A stretch of DNA of 64,000 bases from Ophiodon elongatus (taxonomy: Eukaryota; Chordata; Actinopteri; Perciformes; Hexagrammidae): contig JACSYO010000427.1 in assembly GCA_016806645.1 (NCBI GenBank), forward strand, positions 1,512,001-1,576,000, read 5' to 3'. This document shows positions 1 through 9,772 of this stretch, piece after piece (within the stretch, counting starts at the first letter, position 1; each line of letters opens with the position of its first letter). A program made the translations under genes and the position numbers. Under the pieces are notes generated by a model. The model ran no database searches and was not told where the DNA came from. It saw nothing but the letters and a program-made list of their open reading frames with translations.

Positions 1-440
1 TTTGCATGACAAACAGCAAAGCTGAGGTATTTTTAAATTTGTTGGTGGTTGTGGGAATACAGCGCAGGCCCTTGCGGGTACACAAACCTCCCTCTCCTAC
101 CGTCGACATGGTTGAGTCTGCACTTCCGTGTTCTCAGAGCTCAGACGGACAGAGAGGCAAGTCTGAGTCAGGCCTCTGAGGAGCGAGTGAGCGCGGGGCA
201 ACCAAGGTTTAGTTTGAAGGTTTGTTGAGCTACTGAATGCCGAGGGTTCGTTAGCAGCCGAATTATATGCATGGGCTTTTTTTGAATTACACAGAGCTTG
301 TTATTCGTGTAGATGCTCCAAAGATGTTTTGGTCCAAGTTTTAACTCCGAAAGGATAATTAGAGTTTAATACAACTTGGGTCATATTTGTTAGTCACAAT
401 AGCAATCATGAAATGTGACATCACTTCAGCTGGAATTATA
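1..440. other. non-coding stretch, nothing recognised
   Basis: Mixed-composition unique-looking sequence with no open frame above background, no splice pair and no repeat I recognise. Stops are frequent in all six frames. Confidence 0.6.
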
Positions 441-688
441 AATTAATTAATAAATCGCCAGATACTTATTTTGATGATTTATTAGTTCGTTTTTGCCCTA
501 TCTTGCCCTATCTTTGGATTTTTGACTGTTGGTCAGAAAAAACATGCAATTTGAAGATGTCGATTTAATGAAGATTTTTCAAAATGTTTTGACATTATAA
601 AGACCAAACAATGAATCACTAATAACTAGCAGGTCACATAATAAAAAAAAAAAAAAAAAAAAAAAAACATAATTAGTTGCAGCTCTGA
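440..688 (+). repeat. interspersed element copy A (ATCGATTAATCG / GTTGCAGCTC type)
   Basis: The block starts in an AT-rich AATTAATTAATAAATCG segment and carries the internal phrase TTTTTGACTGTTGGTCAG near 520. It continues through TATAAAGACCAAACAAT and ends with TTAGTTGCAGCTCTG after a 25-base A run. These are hallmarks of a very common small element of perciform fish, probably a non-autonomous DNA transposon, though the family name is not asserted. The copy is diverged and its end is interrupted by the A run. Recognition is from memory and from internal similarity to the copies at 1520-1830, 1868-2192 and 2880-3125. Confidence 0.65.
643..667 (+). repeat. poly-A run (25 A)
   Basis: An uninterrupted run of 25 adenines lies inside repeat copy A. 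It probably expanded from an A-rich internal segment and is unlikely to be a retroposon tail, because recognisable element sequence resumes after it. Confidence 0.95.
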
Positions 689-689
689 A

Positions 690-1170
690 CGTCGCTAAAA
701 GGAAGTTCATTGATGCAAGAAGCTCCAACAGTGAGAGAATCAGACCAGTATAAAACAATCCCCAGGTTAGCCAAACTTATTTGGAAGAGAAAGAAAAGTT
801 GAACGGTAAAACTATAACTATGTCTGTTGTAAAAAAACATTGCACGTTATAAACCGACTCCATGTTTCCTCTTTGACTGACCAAAGTGGTTTCCCATAGT
901 TTTCCTGTGCAAAGACGGATTACTACGAACACTTGTGCGCCCACTTTAAGTTTTCCCTCCAACTGAAGTGTTTTTTTGGTGACCCGTCTGATCTTCTAGA
1001 CTTGCTTTTCAGACCCGTCTGACTTTGGTGTAGCGATGACGCCATCTTTATAGATCTCAGCAGTTTCTTTGGTGAGCGCAGCGTTGTCATATCAGATAGA
1101 AATGATGACAAAAACTGTGGAATTAAGTCTCATGTTGAGACAAACTGGAATTATCCTTCAATAGTAGGTT
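690..1170. other. non-coding stretch
   Basis: No exon-like segment, repeat or motif cluster is recognised. Two short antisense frames at 777-1111 overlap each other and have no recognisable content. Confidence 0.55.
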
Positions 1171-1257
1171 AAGTTATGTGATGCTGGTGGGACCACTTCC
1201 CATCTGTCTCGTCTCGCCCCTTTCCTCGTCTCTCTCTTCTCCTGTCATCAACCGCAG

Positions 1258-1442
1258 ATCTCAGAGGAGATAGTGAACCGGCACTCACCGCTGACGGGCC
1301 GGAGGACGTGTGGCGCGGCGCCCAGGTTAATTAAGTTTGAAATCGTAGAGATGATCAGTGGTGCTGCCACTCAGACCGCCAGCCTCCCTCCACTCCCTCG
1401 CCGTGTCCCTGCTACTACCAAAGTGTTCAGGCTGTCTGACAG
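1258..1442 (+). other. candidate internal exon (or conserved element), unrecognised
   Basis: A 185-base segment is bounded by a strong acceptor and a usable donor. Upstream, 1201-1254 is almost all pyrimidine, contains no AG dinucleotide, and ends in CGCAG. The downstream edge is GACAG|GTAGAG, weak at +5. Frame 1 is open across the whole segment (61 codons) and stays open from 1168 to the TAG at 1444. The frame has no start codon that would show it as a stand-alone gene. The peptide begins ISEEIVNRHSPLTGRR and matches no family I know. The block also contains GTTAATTAAG, a homeodomain-type site, and on the opposite strand a donor CAGCG|GTGAGT at 1289. A conserved non-coding element is therefore an equally good reading. 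By chance alone about one such 61-codon window in ten would be open at this GC content. Confidence 0.25.
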
Positions 1443-1519
1443 GTAGAGAGGCGTTTGTGTGAGCGAAAGAATGTGTGTTATTTAGTCTGAGGCTCTGAAC
1501 GGGAAGAGAAACAGGAATG

Positions 1520-1830
1520 GGGAACTATTAATCAATTGATCGATTAGGCAGAAAATTCAGATTTCTTCCCTTTTTTTCTACCTGGATTGAAGGTGTCGTA
1601 TGCATTCACGACTGTACAGCTCTTTCAGAAGTTTTATTTCATTTTGGGCTATGTAACAGAAAGAGACTTTACTTGACAGGAAAATGAATGATTTCAATGA
1701 GCTATTATTCATTTAAGACACTCATAATGCAAATCAGCCAAACGCTTGCTAGTTCAAGCTTCTCAAATGTGAGAATTCGACCTTGGGCTCTGGGAAATTT
1801 GATGGTGGGTATTCAGATACTTTATATTCT
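1520..1830 (+). repeat. interspersed element copy B, internally deleted
   Basis: TCAATTGATCGATTAGGCAG at about 1533 matches the terminal ATCGATTA motif of the family. AGTTCAAGCTTCTCAAATGTG at about 1751 is followed directly by CCTTGGGCTCTGGGAAATTTG. In other copies these two phrases are separated by roughly 70 bases containing the TTTGGACTGTTGG segment, so an internal deletion is inferred. Between 1560 and 1690 the sequence is not recognisable as element and may be an insertion or decay. Confidence 0.55.
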
Positions 1831-1867
1831 GTATATTGCTTTTTACACACTCGTACTGTATCACACC

Positions 1868-2192
1868 AACAGTGGATAGTATAATCACTTAATCTACCGA
1901 TTATTTTCTCCATTAGGTAATTACTCTGTGAAATGTGAAAATAATTGTCATTACAACTTCCCAGAGCCCACGGTGACGTCTTCACATTACTTGTTTTGTT
2001 AAGCCAACTGTCCAAAACTCTGATTTAATAATACAGAGAAAAGGAGCAAATCCACACATTTGAGAAGCTGGACCAACAGAACGTTTCACACATTTGCTTA
2101 AAAATGAAATCCTCAATCATGATCAATGATGAAAATAGCTGCCGATTAATTGAATTTTGCTTGACTTCATTGTTCCAGCTCTCTCTCACAAA
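1868..2192 (-). repeat. interspersed element copy C, near complete, inverted
   Basis: Read on the minus strand it shows, in order: AATCGGCAGCTATTTTCATC, CAGCTTCTCAAATGTGTGG, TTTTGGACAGTTGGC, GTGAAGACGTCACCGTGGGC, CTCTGGGAAGTTGTAATG, and a terminal GAGAAAATAATCGGTAGATT. That is the full internal order seen in other fish copies of this family, so it is the best-preserved copy here. It faces copy B, giving an inverted pair. Confidence 0.7.
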
Positions 2193-2199
2193 AATGCAT

Positions 2200-2630
2200 G
2201 TACAGAACTTTATTCCCTAAATCTCACACAAACACACTCTGGCCAGAATGATCAGTGTTAGAAAATAAATAAATAAAAATCACAAAGTACCAAAATCCTG
2301 TCCAGACTACAGCCTTTTCTGTGCCATGATTGCACTGTTCCCCAGGAGGCTGCTATAAGGAGCTGGAGCTGCAGTGATTGTTGATGGATGCCTATTGGAA
2401 TGAGCAGCACGTAGAGCACACTCCCTCCCCACCACCACCCCCACCACCTGTAATCCTGGAAAAATGGACTCTACGTATTAGTGAGACGCTTAAAAGGCAG
2501 GAGCCATTTCACACAGTCACACACACAAACACATACACACATTGCAGCTCCCTATACTACACTTATGGAGGCTGAGGTGTATTATTCCCCTGGCTCAGTA
2601 TCAAAACCTTTAGAGCTGAGAGGTTGTGTC
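2200..2630. other. non-coding stretch with short C/A-rich low-complexity
   Basis: Contains an A/T-rich AAATAAATAAATAAAAAT segment near 2265, a CCACCACCACCCCCACC tract near 2429 and a short CACACA-rich segment at 2515-2540. No gene or structured element is seen. Confidence 0.5.
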
Positions 2631-2635
2631 GAAAC

Positions 2636-2878
2636 AGTGGTGGAATGCAACTAAATTACGGTACTTGAGTAAGTGCACTAAGTAAAGAACAACTATCCTC
2701 AAATTTTACATTTGGGAATTGCACTTTAGGAGGCAAACATTGTACTTTTCACTGCCCGACATTTATTGGACTGCTTTAGTTACTAGTTTCAAATTAAGAT
2801 TTTTTTGCAAGACACATCGAGAGCTAATGAAACATGATGCTTTATTATAAAATGAACTACTCAAGGATACGAGCTGGA
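2636..2878 (+). repeat. interspersed DNA-transposon fragment (CAGTGGTGGAATG end)
   Basis: Begins CAGTGGTGGAATGCAACTAA and continues TACTTGAGTAAGTGCAC. It then has GCCCGACATTTATTGGACTG and CTTTAGTTACTAGTTTCAAA, and ends near ATGATGCTTTATTATAAAAT. This is the layout of a widespread perciform non-autonomous element, probably hAT-like, that I recognise from memory. It resembles the element at 13655-14060 in its TACTTGAGTAA motif. Only one end is present, so it is truncated, and it abuts copy D. Confidence 0.6.
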
Positions 2879-2879
2879 A

Positions 2880-3125
2880 CATTTAGATGATTGACAGATA
2901 ATTAATTGGAAACTACTTTGACAAAGTCCTTTTTCATGTAGAAAATGCCAAATGTCTCATAGTTCAAGCATCTCAAATGTGAGGATTTGCTGCTTTTCTT
3001 CTTACTAATGAATTTTTAATAATTTTGAGGTTTGGACTATTGGTTAACGAAACGAGCATTGTGAAGGTATCACTGTGGGCTCTGAGTAATTGTGATGTCA
3101 TATCTATTTCCTTAATTTTAACAAA
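2880..3125 (+). repeat. interspersed element copy D
   Basis: Contains AATTAATTGGAAACTAC, AGAAAATGCCAAATGTCTC, TCAAGCATCTCAAATGTG followed by AGGATTTGCTGC, a GGTTTGGACTATTGG segment and CACTGTGGGCTCTGAG, in the family's order. It has the same orientation as copies A and B. The 3' terminal part is eroded beyond about 3120. Confidence 0.65.
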
Positions 3126-3129
3126 CCAA

Positions 3130-3585
3130 TTTTAGGGCAGTGGTGCACCTCATAGTTTCTTTCTCCAAGATAAAGTCAGGTCTTTGAAAACTGATTCATA
3201 TAAATAAGAAAAATGATGTGTTATTTTTGTTTGAAGAAAAATGTGTCTTTTAGAAGCCAATTGTTGGGTTCTGTACCCGGCAGCAGAGACTCCTCCCCCA
3301 GACTGGAGCAGAGCTCTGCCTTGCCGCACCGCCGGTCCCCACTGGGAGCCAACCTCGACACCACGCGGGGGGGCCACCCTGTCAGACCACCTGCCGCAAT
3401 AAAATAAAAGAGGCTTTTCTAAAAAAGACTGATGCTGGGAAACACTACCGCTTTGTTGTCAAGGACCGCCAAGATCAACACATAATGAAAGTTCCTCGTA
3501 GTAGCTTTAAGTTAAGGAACGTACCTCTTCCAGCTCTAATGAGGTGCAAGTAAGATGTGATGCAGACCTAAACATACATTCCTCA
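3130..3585. other. non-coding stretch with a GC-rich patch
   Basis: 3270-3400 is GC-rich (CCCGGCAGCAG, CACGCGGGGGGGCC) inside AT-rich flanks. Opposing short frames overlap here with no domain similarity. The abrupt composition change could mark an old insertion, but I see no terminal repeats. Confidence 0.4.
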
Positions 3586-3589
3586 CCTG

Positions 3590-3800
3590 ATGAATGGCTA
3601 AGATCATATTAAATGCTGGATCAGGATTTGATTAATTGCTGAGTGCTCATGTGATCCCCGTTTCTAATCAAATGCAGACAAACAAAGGTCAGGGGGAATT
3701 AGCCCCCCGCCGCCGACAAATAAGCTGCTTTAATCAGGCTGCAGATGGCCTGATAAGCAGCGGAGTGGCATTACGGCCGGTCGCGTAGCATAGCGATAGC
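3590..3800. promoter_or_regulatory. candidate conserved regulatory block
   Basis: Unique-looking block with clustered motifs: ATTAATTG at 3631, CTAATCAAATG at about 3664, AACAAAGG (SOX-like) at 3681 overlapping AAAGGTCA (nuclear-receptor half site), GAATTAGCC at about 3697, TTTAATCAGG at about 3729 and TGATAAG at 3751. No open frame runs through it. Such clusters are typical of developmental enhancers in vertebrates, but conservation cannot be measured here. Confidence 0.3.
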
Positions 3801-4039
3801 ATCTGCACCTTGTCTCTAAAGGTGCCACCGTGTCTTTCATGTCAGGTGTGTGCGCTGACATTCTGTCACATCCAGACTTCCGATGTGGTGGGGTGGAGGG
3901 GGCCAAACATCAAAGTCTGGGTTTATGCTGGCAACGGTCTGCTAACACAGACGCACACAGCACGCTCCTGTAAGAAGACGTGGACGCGCTCGCATGCATC
4001 GGCCACGACCGTTGACGAGTGTTAAGTTTGAGTGAGAGA

Positions 4040-4240
4040 TAGCGCTGATGTCTGCCAGCGAAGCCAACAATTCCGTCTCTTTATCTCCTGAGCCTTCTGC
4101 TGATAATTACAGCCGTCCCTTCGCCCGCACTCGGTCACACCAAAGCTGCCAGTCTGCGCAGCTCGAGCCGGAGGAATTATCAACCGGGCCATCGAAAAAC
4201 GGAGTGCGTCAAGGTCAGGCCCTGTGTTCAATTTCACTTT
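4040..4240 (+). promoter_or_regulatory. candidate conserved block with a short coding-like frame
   Basis: The frame starting at 4048 (MSASEANNSVSLSPEPSAD...) is open for 118 codons. It is serine/proline-rich and has a poor start context. CAAG|GTCAGG at about 4212 is a weak potential donor. The DNA itself contains CTGATAATTACAGCC and GGAATTATCAACC, which look more like enhancer motifs than codons. A regulatory block is favoured over an alternative first exon. Confidence 0.22.
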
Positions 4241-4404
4241 TGATTCCAGTCCACCTTTCTTTCTCCTCTACCACTTATCCACTCCACCCTCCCGGCCCAC
4301 CCACACCGACGCTGTTGAATTTCACTCCAGGGCTAACCTCTATTTCCAGGACAACCAGCGCCTTGACACTCATTCATTTCCAATCCTGCAGAGTGGTCGG
4401 CTGA

Positions 4405-5600
4405 ATGGAAATTGACGATTCAATTTTTGGAATGAAACTCAAGAGTCCTATTGGGATCGACTCTCCCCTCCTGCCTTCCCCTCTCCTCCGGCTTGGGTGC
4501 CCGTTCTGTCACCCCCTCTGCCCCCCGTCACTCACTATCTCCGTCCTGGTCCGATGAGTACAGCCAATTTCTCTGCTTGTATGGAGACGTGGGCGAGATG
4601 GCTACCGCAAAGCGCAGCTTAAAAACGCCCTGCAGCTCCCGGCTCCCACCGACTTCACTCAGACACCTTTTCTTCATGCCTGCTCCCTCTCTCTCATCCC
4701 TAAACTGCCGTCAAACAAGCAAACACTTTACACCAAAGGGTTTATTCTCAGCATTGCTCCCAGCTGGATGTTGGGTGGCAATTTAAAAATGATCTATGCA
4801 AATGTAATTTCGCTGTGTGTCATCCAACACAGCCAATTAATGAGTGAGCTTCTCCAACCCAACTATAAATTAACAAGGCTAGATATAATAGCTAGATTAA
4901 TGTGTTTTTCTGGCACTTGCCTAATTGCTAGAAGACTCCGGTGGGGCTAGTGTGAGCTGCCTCATTTCTACATGTGATAGAGTGAGTTAAGACAGAAAGG
5001 GATAAACGCTTGCATCAACTCTATTTATCATTTATATGAACTTTGTTGTCTCTACTATGGGTTTTTATTGAGGGGAATGCATGAGGAAAGCGATGGGGAA
5101 AGATATTTTGCCCTCAGGGAACTTGTATCTACTTGAACAGAAATTACTAGTATTAGTTGTTAGATTGAGTTCGGTCTGAAGGACAGCATTAACTTTAGTT
5201 GGACTTCGGAATTTATTAATGGAAAACAAATCCATAAGTGGTCAGCGGGGCATTTGTGCATGGATGGCATATCTAGTAATGAGAAATGAGAGCTCAAAAC
5301 AGAGAGAAAACATGGAATATGGAGAGAAAAGAGTGACGTAAGAGGTAAGGGAGACAGAGAGCATGAGTAACCGTCTGTCTCAGCCAGACGAAGAAAAAAA
5401 AGAAAAAAAGAGTGCTATTGAGAAAGACAGAAAACAAGCTCCAGGATCCAAAACAGCACATCACCAACACGGAGGCCTTTTGTTTTGCCCCGCTCAACCG
5501 ATTGTTCTCTTCGCCGAGGGTGAGAACGCTAATCCGCTGTGGAAAGAGGAGTTGGAAGGATTTACTCTAAGTATCCTTATTAGTGGGAATTCACTGATAT
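4405..5600. other. non-coding stretch, nothing specific
   Basis: Pyrimidine-rich DNA at 4460-4700, then AT-rich sequence with scattered TAATTA motifs (CAATTAATGAGTG near 4833). Short overlapping frames have low-complexity or unrecognisable translations. No repeat family is recognised. Confidence 0.5.
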
Positions 5601-5602
5601 CG

Positions 5603-5690
5603 GGATGAGGATGAGGATGGGGATGGGGATGGGGATGGGGGGGGGGGGGTAGAGGGGTAGGGGAAGGGGGGTAGGGAAAGGGGGGGTAAC
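5603..5690 (+). repeat. G-rich imperfect tandem tract (GATGGG)n
   Basis: Repeats of GATGAG/GATGGG run into a G13 block and then GGGGTAGGGG-type units. Many runs of four or more G with short spacers make G-quadruplex formation plausible on the plus strand. Confidence 0.85.
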
Positions 5691-6049
5691 GGATGAGGGA
5701 AGAAGGTAGAGGGCAGAATGAGCAAGGAGGAAGAGGAGAGCAGCAGGAGGGGCGTAGTGTATTCTAAATACACTGTAGGTGCCATATGAATCTTTAATAC
5801 AGGGCTTAATGGTGAGGGAGGGAAGCAGGGAGGAGTGGAGAATATAAAGAGAGCAAGGGAAAAAGAAGAGGAATCTCCGTGGAGGTTACCGAGCCCTGCG
5901 TATCACAATATTCCTGATAAGTGCCAGCCTCCCAGGATCAAACTTAATTCTCCACAGCTCCAATGCCACTGCAGAGTCCCTATCAGAAAATGGTGGCAAA
6001 GGACAGACTTGCCTTTGTCTTCAAAAACAAACAGAGAGATAAAAATGGA

Positions 6050-6205
6050 TAAAGGATCTTTCCAGGTGATAAATTTCTTAATTGCTTTTGTTAAACACAT
6101 ACCCTGCTGGAAGCTTGGCCATGGTACATTGTTTTAATTACACGCACAAGAGCCTAATTAGTTGTATCTGTTGTACCAGAGGCTAACGCGCACCCAATTA
6201 GACCG
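6050..6205. promoter_or_regulatory. candidate homeodomain-rich regulatory block
   Basis: Four homeodomain-type cores lie in 130 bases: TTAATTG at 6078, TTTTAATTACA around 6133, CCTAATTAG at 6153 and CCAATTAGA at 6194, with ATTGTTTT beside the second. No coding frame or repeat explains the cluster. The function is inferred from motif density alone. Confidence 0.3.
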
Positions 6206-6299
6206 AAATCAAAAGGATGGTACAGTCAGACGGGGGAAATGTGCGGTTCTTTGTTCTTGCACAGTATTCATCAAATAACAGAGGGAAGTAAAGACAGCA

Positions 6300-6560
6300 C
6301 TTAACTTCCCAGGTTGCTGATGTCATGATCACCCCTGCTATCTTTATACTAATTAAATACATTTTCTTGTGGGAGAGCTTGAGCGGGTGTCTGCCTCACA
6401 CTTGTCAGTGTCTATCTCTTTGTCTCGCTCGCTGATGATAATCACTGGAAGAGAAAAATCATTTGTTCCATGATAAAGGCTAAAACAACACGGCTCATTA
6501 TTGTGGCATTCATGCAACAGTTTGTGGATTAACACGGGCAAAGTACAGTCTTCAAAGTCA
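6300..6560. promoter_or_regulatory. candidate conserved regulatory block
   Basis: TGATGTCATGATCACC, ACTAATTAAATAC, GATGATAATCACTGG, CATGATAAAGGC and GCTCATTATTGTGGC are spread through a compact unique segment. It is separated from the previous block by about 100 bases and may be part of the same module. No frame is coding-like. Confidence 0.28.
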
Positions 6561-9500
6561 GATCCACCAGCTGGTTGCCATGAAGAACAATAAAATAAAG
6601 AGACGACTGTCTGAAGTGCGGTACTGATAGCACAAATACTGCTTTTCTTGTAAAGAAGTGATGATGCTCAGTCATATTTTAATGGAGGAGTCTTGTGGGT
6701 ACTCTTGTACTATGGCAAGTAATTGTTAAACGGGCCCTCAGGGGAGATGAGATATTGCCTAGCAAGGAACATCTGACATGGGAGCTTAAAGCTAAAATTA
6801 TTCGACAGAACATCGACAAATAATTTCCCTAATGAACAACATGGGTAAAACAGAGATGGCAGATCCACCACTTTGGAAACACAACCACATCAAAGCCTTC
6901 TCCACAACCCCCAAAAGAACAGCTCCTTCCCTCCACACTGAGGCAAACGATCCAGGAAACTAACACATCTATCGCAGGTTCTCGCAAAAAAAATTCCGCA
7001 CGGAAAGCTTTTTACCTCCTCCCTCGTGCGTCTGTTACCGCATTTCAGAGAGCACATAATGGTCTCCTGGGGAAGTACTAGAGCGGAGTTGGAGGGAGAT
7101 GGCTTTTCAGAGCATGTAGCGTTTCATCTCTGCATGTTACCCTGTTGGATGCTAACAACTGTGTAGGTGTACTACAATCAATCCCATCAGTCCATGGAAA
7201 GCCCCTCGGGTGCGTCGTAGAATTAGCTGAGGCAAAACCTGAGTGTTGGAAGGTCTTTCTCCAGCCACGATTACAGCCAGAAAGCACATCTGGCTAGTAA
7301 TGTTTTCTCTGCGTTTCCAAATACAGGCCCCCGTTCACGTCGCCTTTAACATGCACCCAAGACACATTGTGAGCCGATCGCTCAGACCACATTTGAAGGT
7401 GGAGGAGTCACTCGGGACGCATGTGTAGATGCATACTAATGTGATCGGATCACCCAAGGCGCACGTTAATGCCAGGTGTAAACAGGGCCATGGAGACGAC
7501 TTGTCTGAACTCTTCAGCCTCGTCCGTTGAGGCACGGTGAAGTCTGCGCTGTTATCAAGCAGTACACATAAATAAGTAGCTGCACAGATGCACATGTGGG
7601 AGAGCAAAAGTGGGTTATGCAAATAATAAATGGGATCTGTTGGAGCTGGTCCATTTCCTTAATTGGTTCTAGTCTACCTCTGCAGGAGAAGTGCCGGGCT
7701 TATGGCCTGGCATTCCACATCCCAGATAGTCCCTGACAAGTCACATCTAAGCGGTGGGAGTGAGCGAAGGGATTGGATGACATGTTGTGGTGGTGGTGGT
7801 GGTATAGTGGTGTGTAACTACTGATTGTTACCATAGCAATGGTAGACCAAGGATCAGGAGGTGAGATCGCATGGCGTGCAACTCTTGATAGCTGCGTGAG
7901 GTCACACGTGGGAGATATTCCCAAGGCTTATAATCACTGTGAGCCGGCAGCTCAAGTGGTGCGTACACACACATGTGTATTTACGTGCGAGTATTTGTGT
8001 GTATGTGTCAGTGTGCAAGTGTGTTCCAATCTTCCTGGGAAACTCATCTGGCCTAAGCTTCCAACTGGCAGCGAAATCCTAAAATCCTACCTACCAGCTT
8101 TCTCATGAGTGACAATCTTCTCTCACAGGGCCCTTGTGGGTTCTTATTTTGGAAAGAAAGAAGAAAATAAAATAGCATTCGTAAGAAAGCAGAATGTGCG
8201 ATTCTAACAAGAGATCATCTATGCTGAAACAGTAAAAACAGGTTGCTATGCTGCAGCACAAGAGCCCAAACGTTACCCATGTTTTCTCATATCCCGATCA
8301 ATAACTAGTATGTACACCAGTTGTGCAACCCTGCATCTTGGATCAAATCAATGCCAGCCAGCTTTAAAAAAAACCTCATCAACATTTCACTGCGCTGTAC
8401 CCATGGAGTCGGTCCAATCATCAACTTACACTCTGAATTTTCATTAGGAGACACTTAATAGAGACAGGCACGTTTAGAAGCTCTCTCTGGGTAGGTGGGT
8501 TGTGTCGATTAGGCTGAGTTAATCTCTATCACAATAAATAACATTGATTACAAACGCTGAATGCTAGGGGAAGGGTGTTAAAATGAAAGTGCAAAGGAGT
8601 TGACGTGAAACGAGCGGTGGAAATGAATAGAGGGAGATCGGTAAGAGAGGGCGTGAGAGCGCATAGAGATTGAGAGTATGTGCGTTTGTGTGAATGTGGG
8701 GCCGGAAACCAGACAGGGCAACCACAGTCATTCCTTCAGCAGTATCCGATTCTCTGTGAGTCAGAGTGTCAGACCACTAACAGACACACTAGGCTTCTCT
8801 GGCGGGACACATGCACTCAGAGTCTTTAACATACAGGGAGAAACAGGCGCTGGCTCATGTTTCCTTGGCTGAGGACGCCATTAACAAAACAAATCAAACC
8901 AAACCCATAATGACATCGCCACCGCTGAAAATAATCTGTGCTGTGCACTTTGGGTGAAGAAGCATTTTCTCTGCAAACGCGGTTCACCCGAGGGTCACAG
9001 TGGAAGAGAAGAATTGTTTTCAGTTAAATCCAATCCTGAGCTGCTATAATAAGTTCTTGACAGCGGGGAAAGTGCCAGAATTCTGCTCTTGTTCATCACA
9101 AGTGAGACGTTTAGTTTTACTTCTCCGTCCATAAAAATCAGTAAAAAATATATATATCACCTATGTTAGTCCACCCCTCTGTCTTCAAGTTTATCTGTTC
9201 ACAGTGAACAAAAATATTGTCCTCTATCTATCTCATTGTGTTCTAGTGAACAGGTCTGTACAAGTGGGGGAGAAAACAGCTATGTTCTCAAGGGCAATGA
9301 CCTTGCACAGCTCAATAGATCTTTTCCATGTTTGCTGCCTCGGTATACTGCCTGGATTTGTTTACAATGCAGCATGCTCAACATCACAAATCAGGGATTG
9401 CGTGGCTGTTGTCAGGGATTACCAGTCTGGTCTTTGAGTTTTTCATTAAATTGCTGTATCGGAAAACAAACAAAACAAAAATAAAAATAAAACAACCTGC

Positions 9501-9750
9501 CATCAGTTTCTTGGCAGAAAAGACCAGCTCACGCATACATTTGCAGGACACACATTTATTCGTACTAGGATTTTTCTCCTATTCCATCTAAAAGGCTACG
9601 CATCCTCATGAATAAATAAATGGTCTGACAGACTGCTGTGACAGAGACACATGAGCTTTTGTATTTTTTAGATGAGAGTCACATTGACACTGTGGAGGAA
9701 AGCATAAATCAAGAAAAAAAGCTTACAACCACAGGGTGGACATTACAGTA
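6560..9750. other. long non-coding stretch with minor simple repeats
   Basis: Mostly unique DNA. It holds a (GGT)n tract at 7787-7803, a TG-rich patch near 7960-8030 and an AAACAAACAAAAC patch near 9465. Short frames throughout have no recognised content. Possible motif-rich patches (AATAAATAACATTGATTAC near 8533) are not dense enough to call. Confidence 0.5.
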
Positions 9751-9754
9751 TGTG

Positions 9755-9772
9755 TTTTTTTTTTTTTTTTTT
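9755..9772 (+). repeat. poly-T run (18 T)
   Basis: An uninterrupted thymine run with no flanking element structure. Confidence 0.95.
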
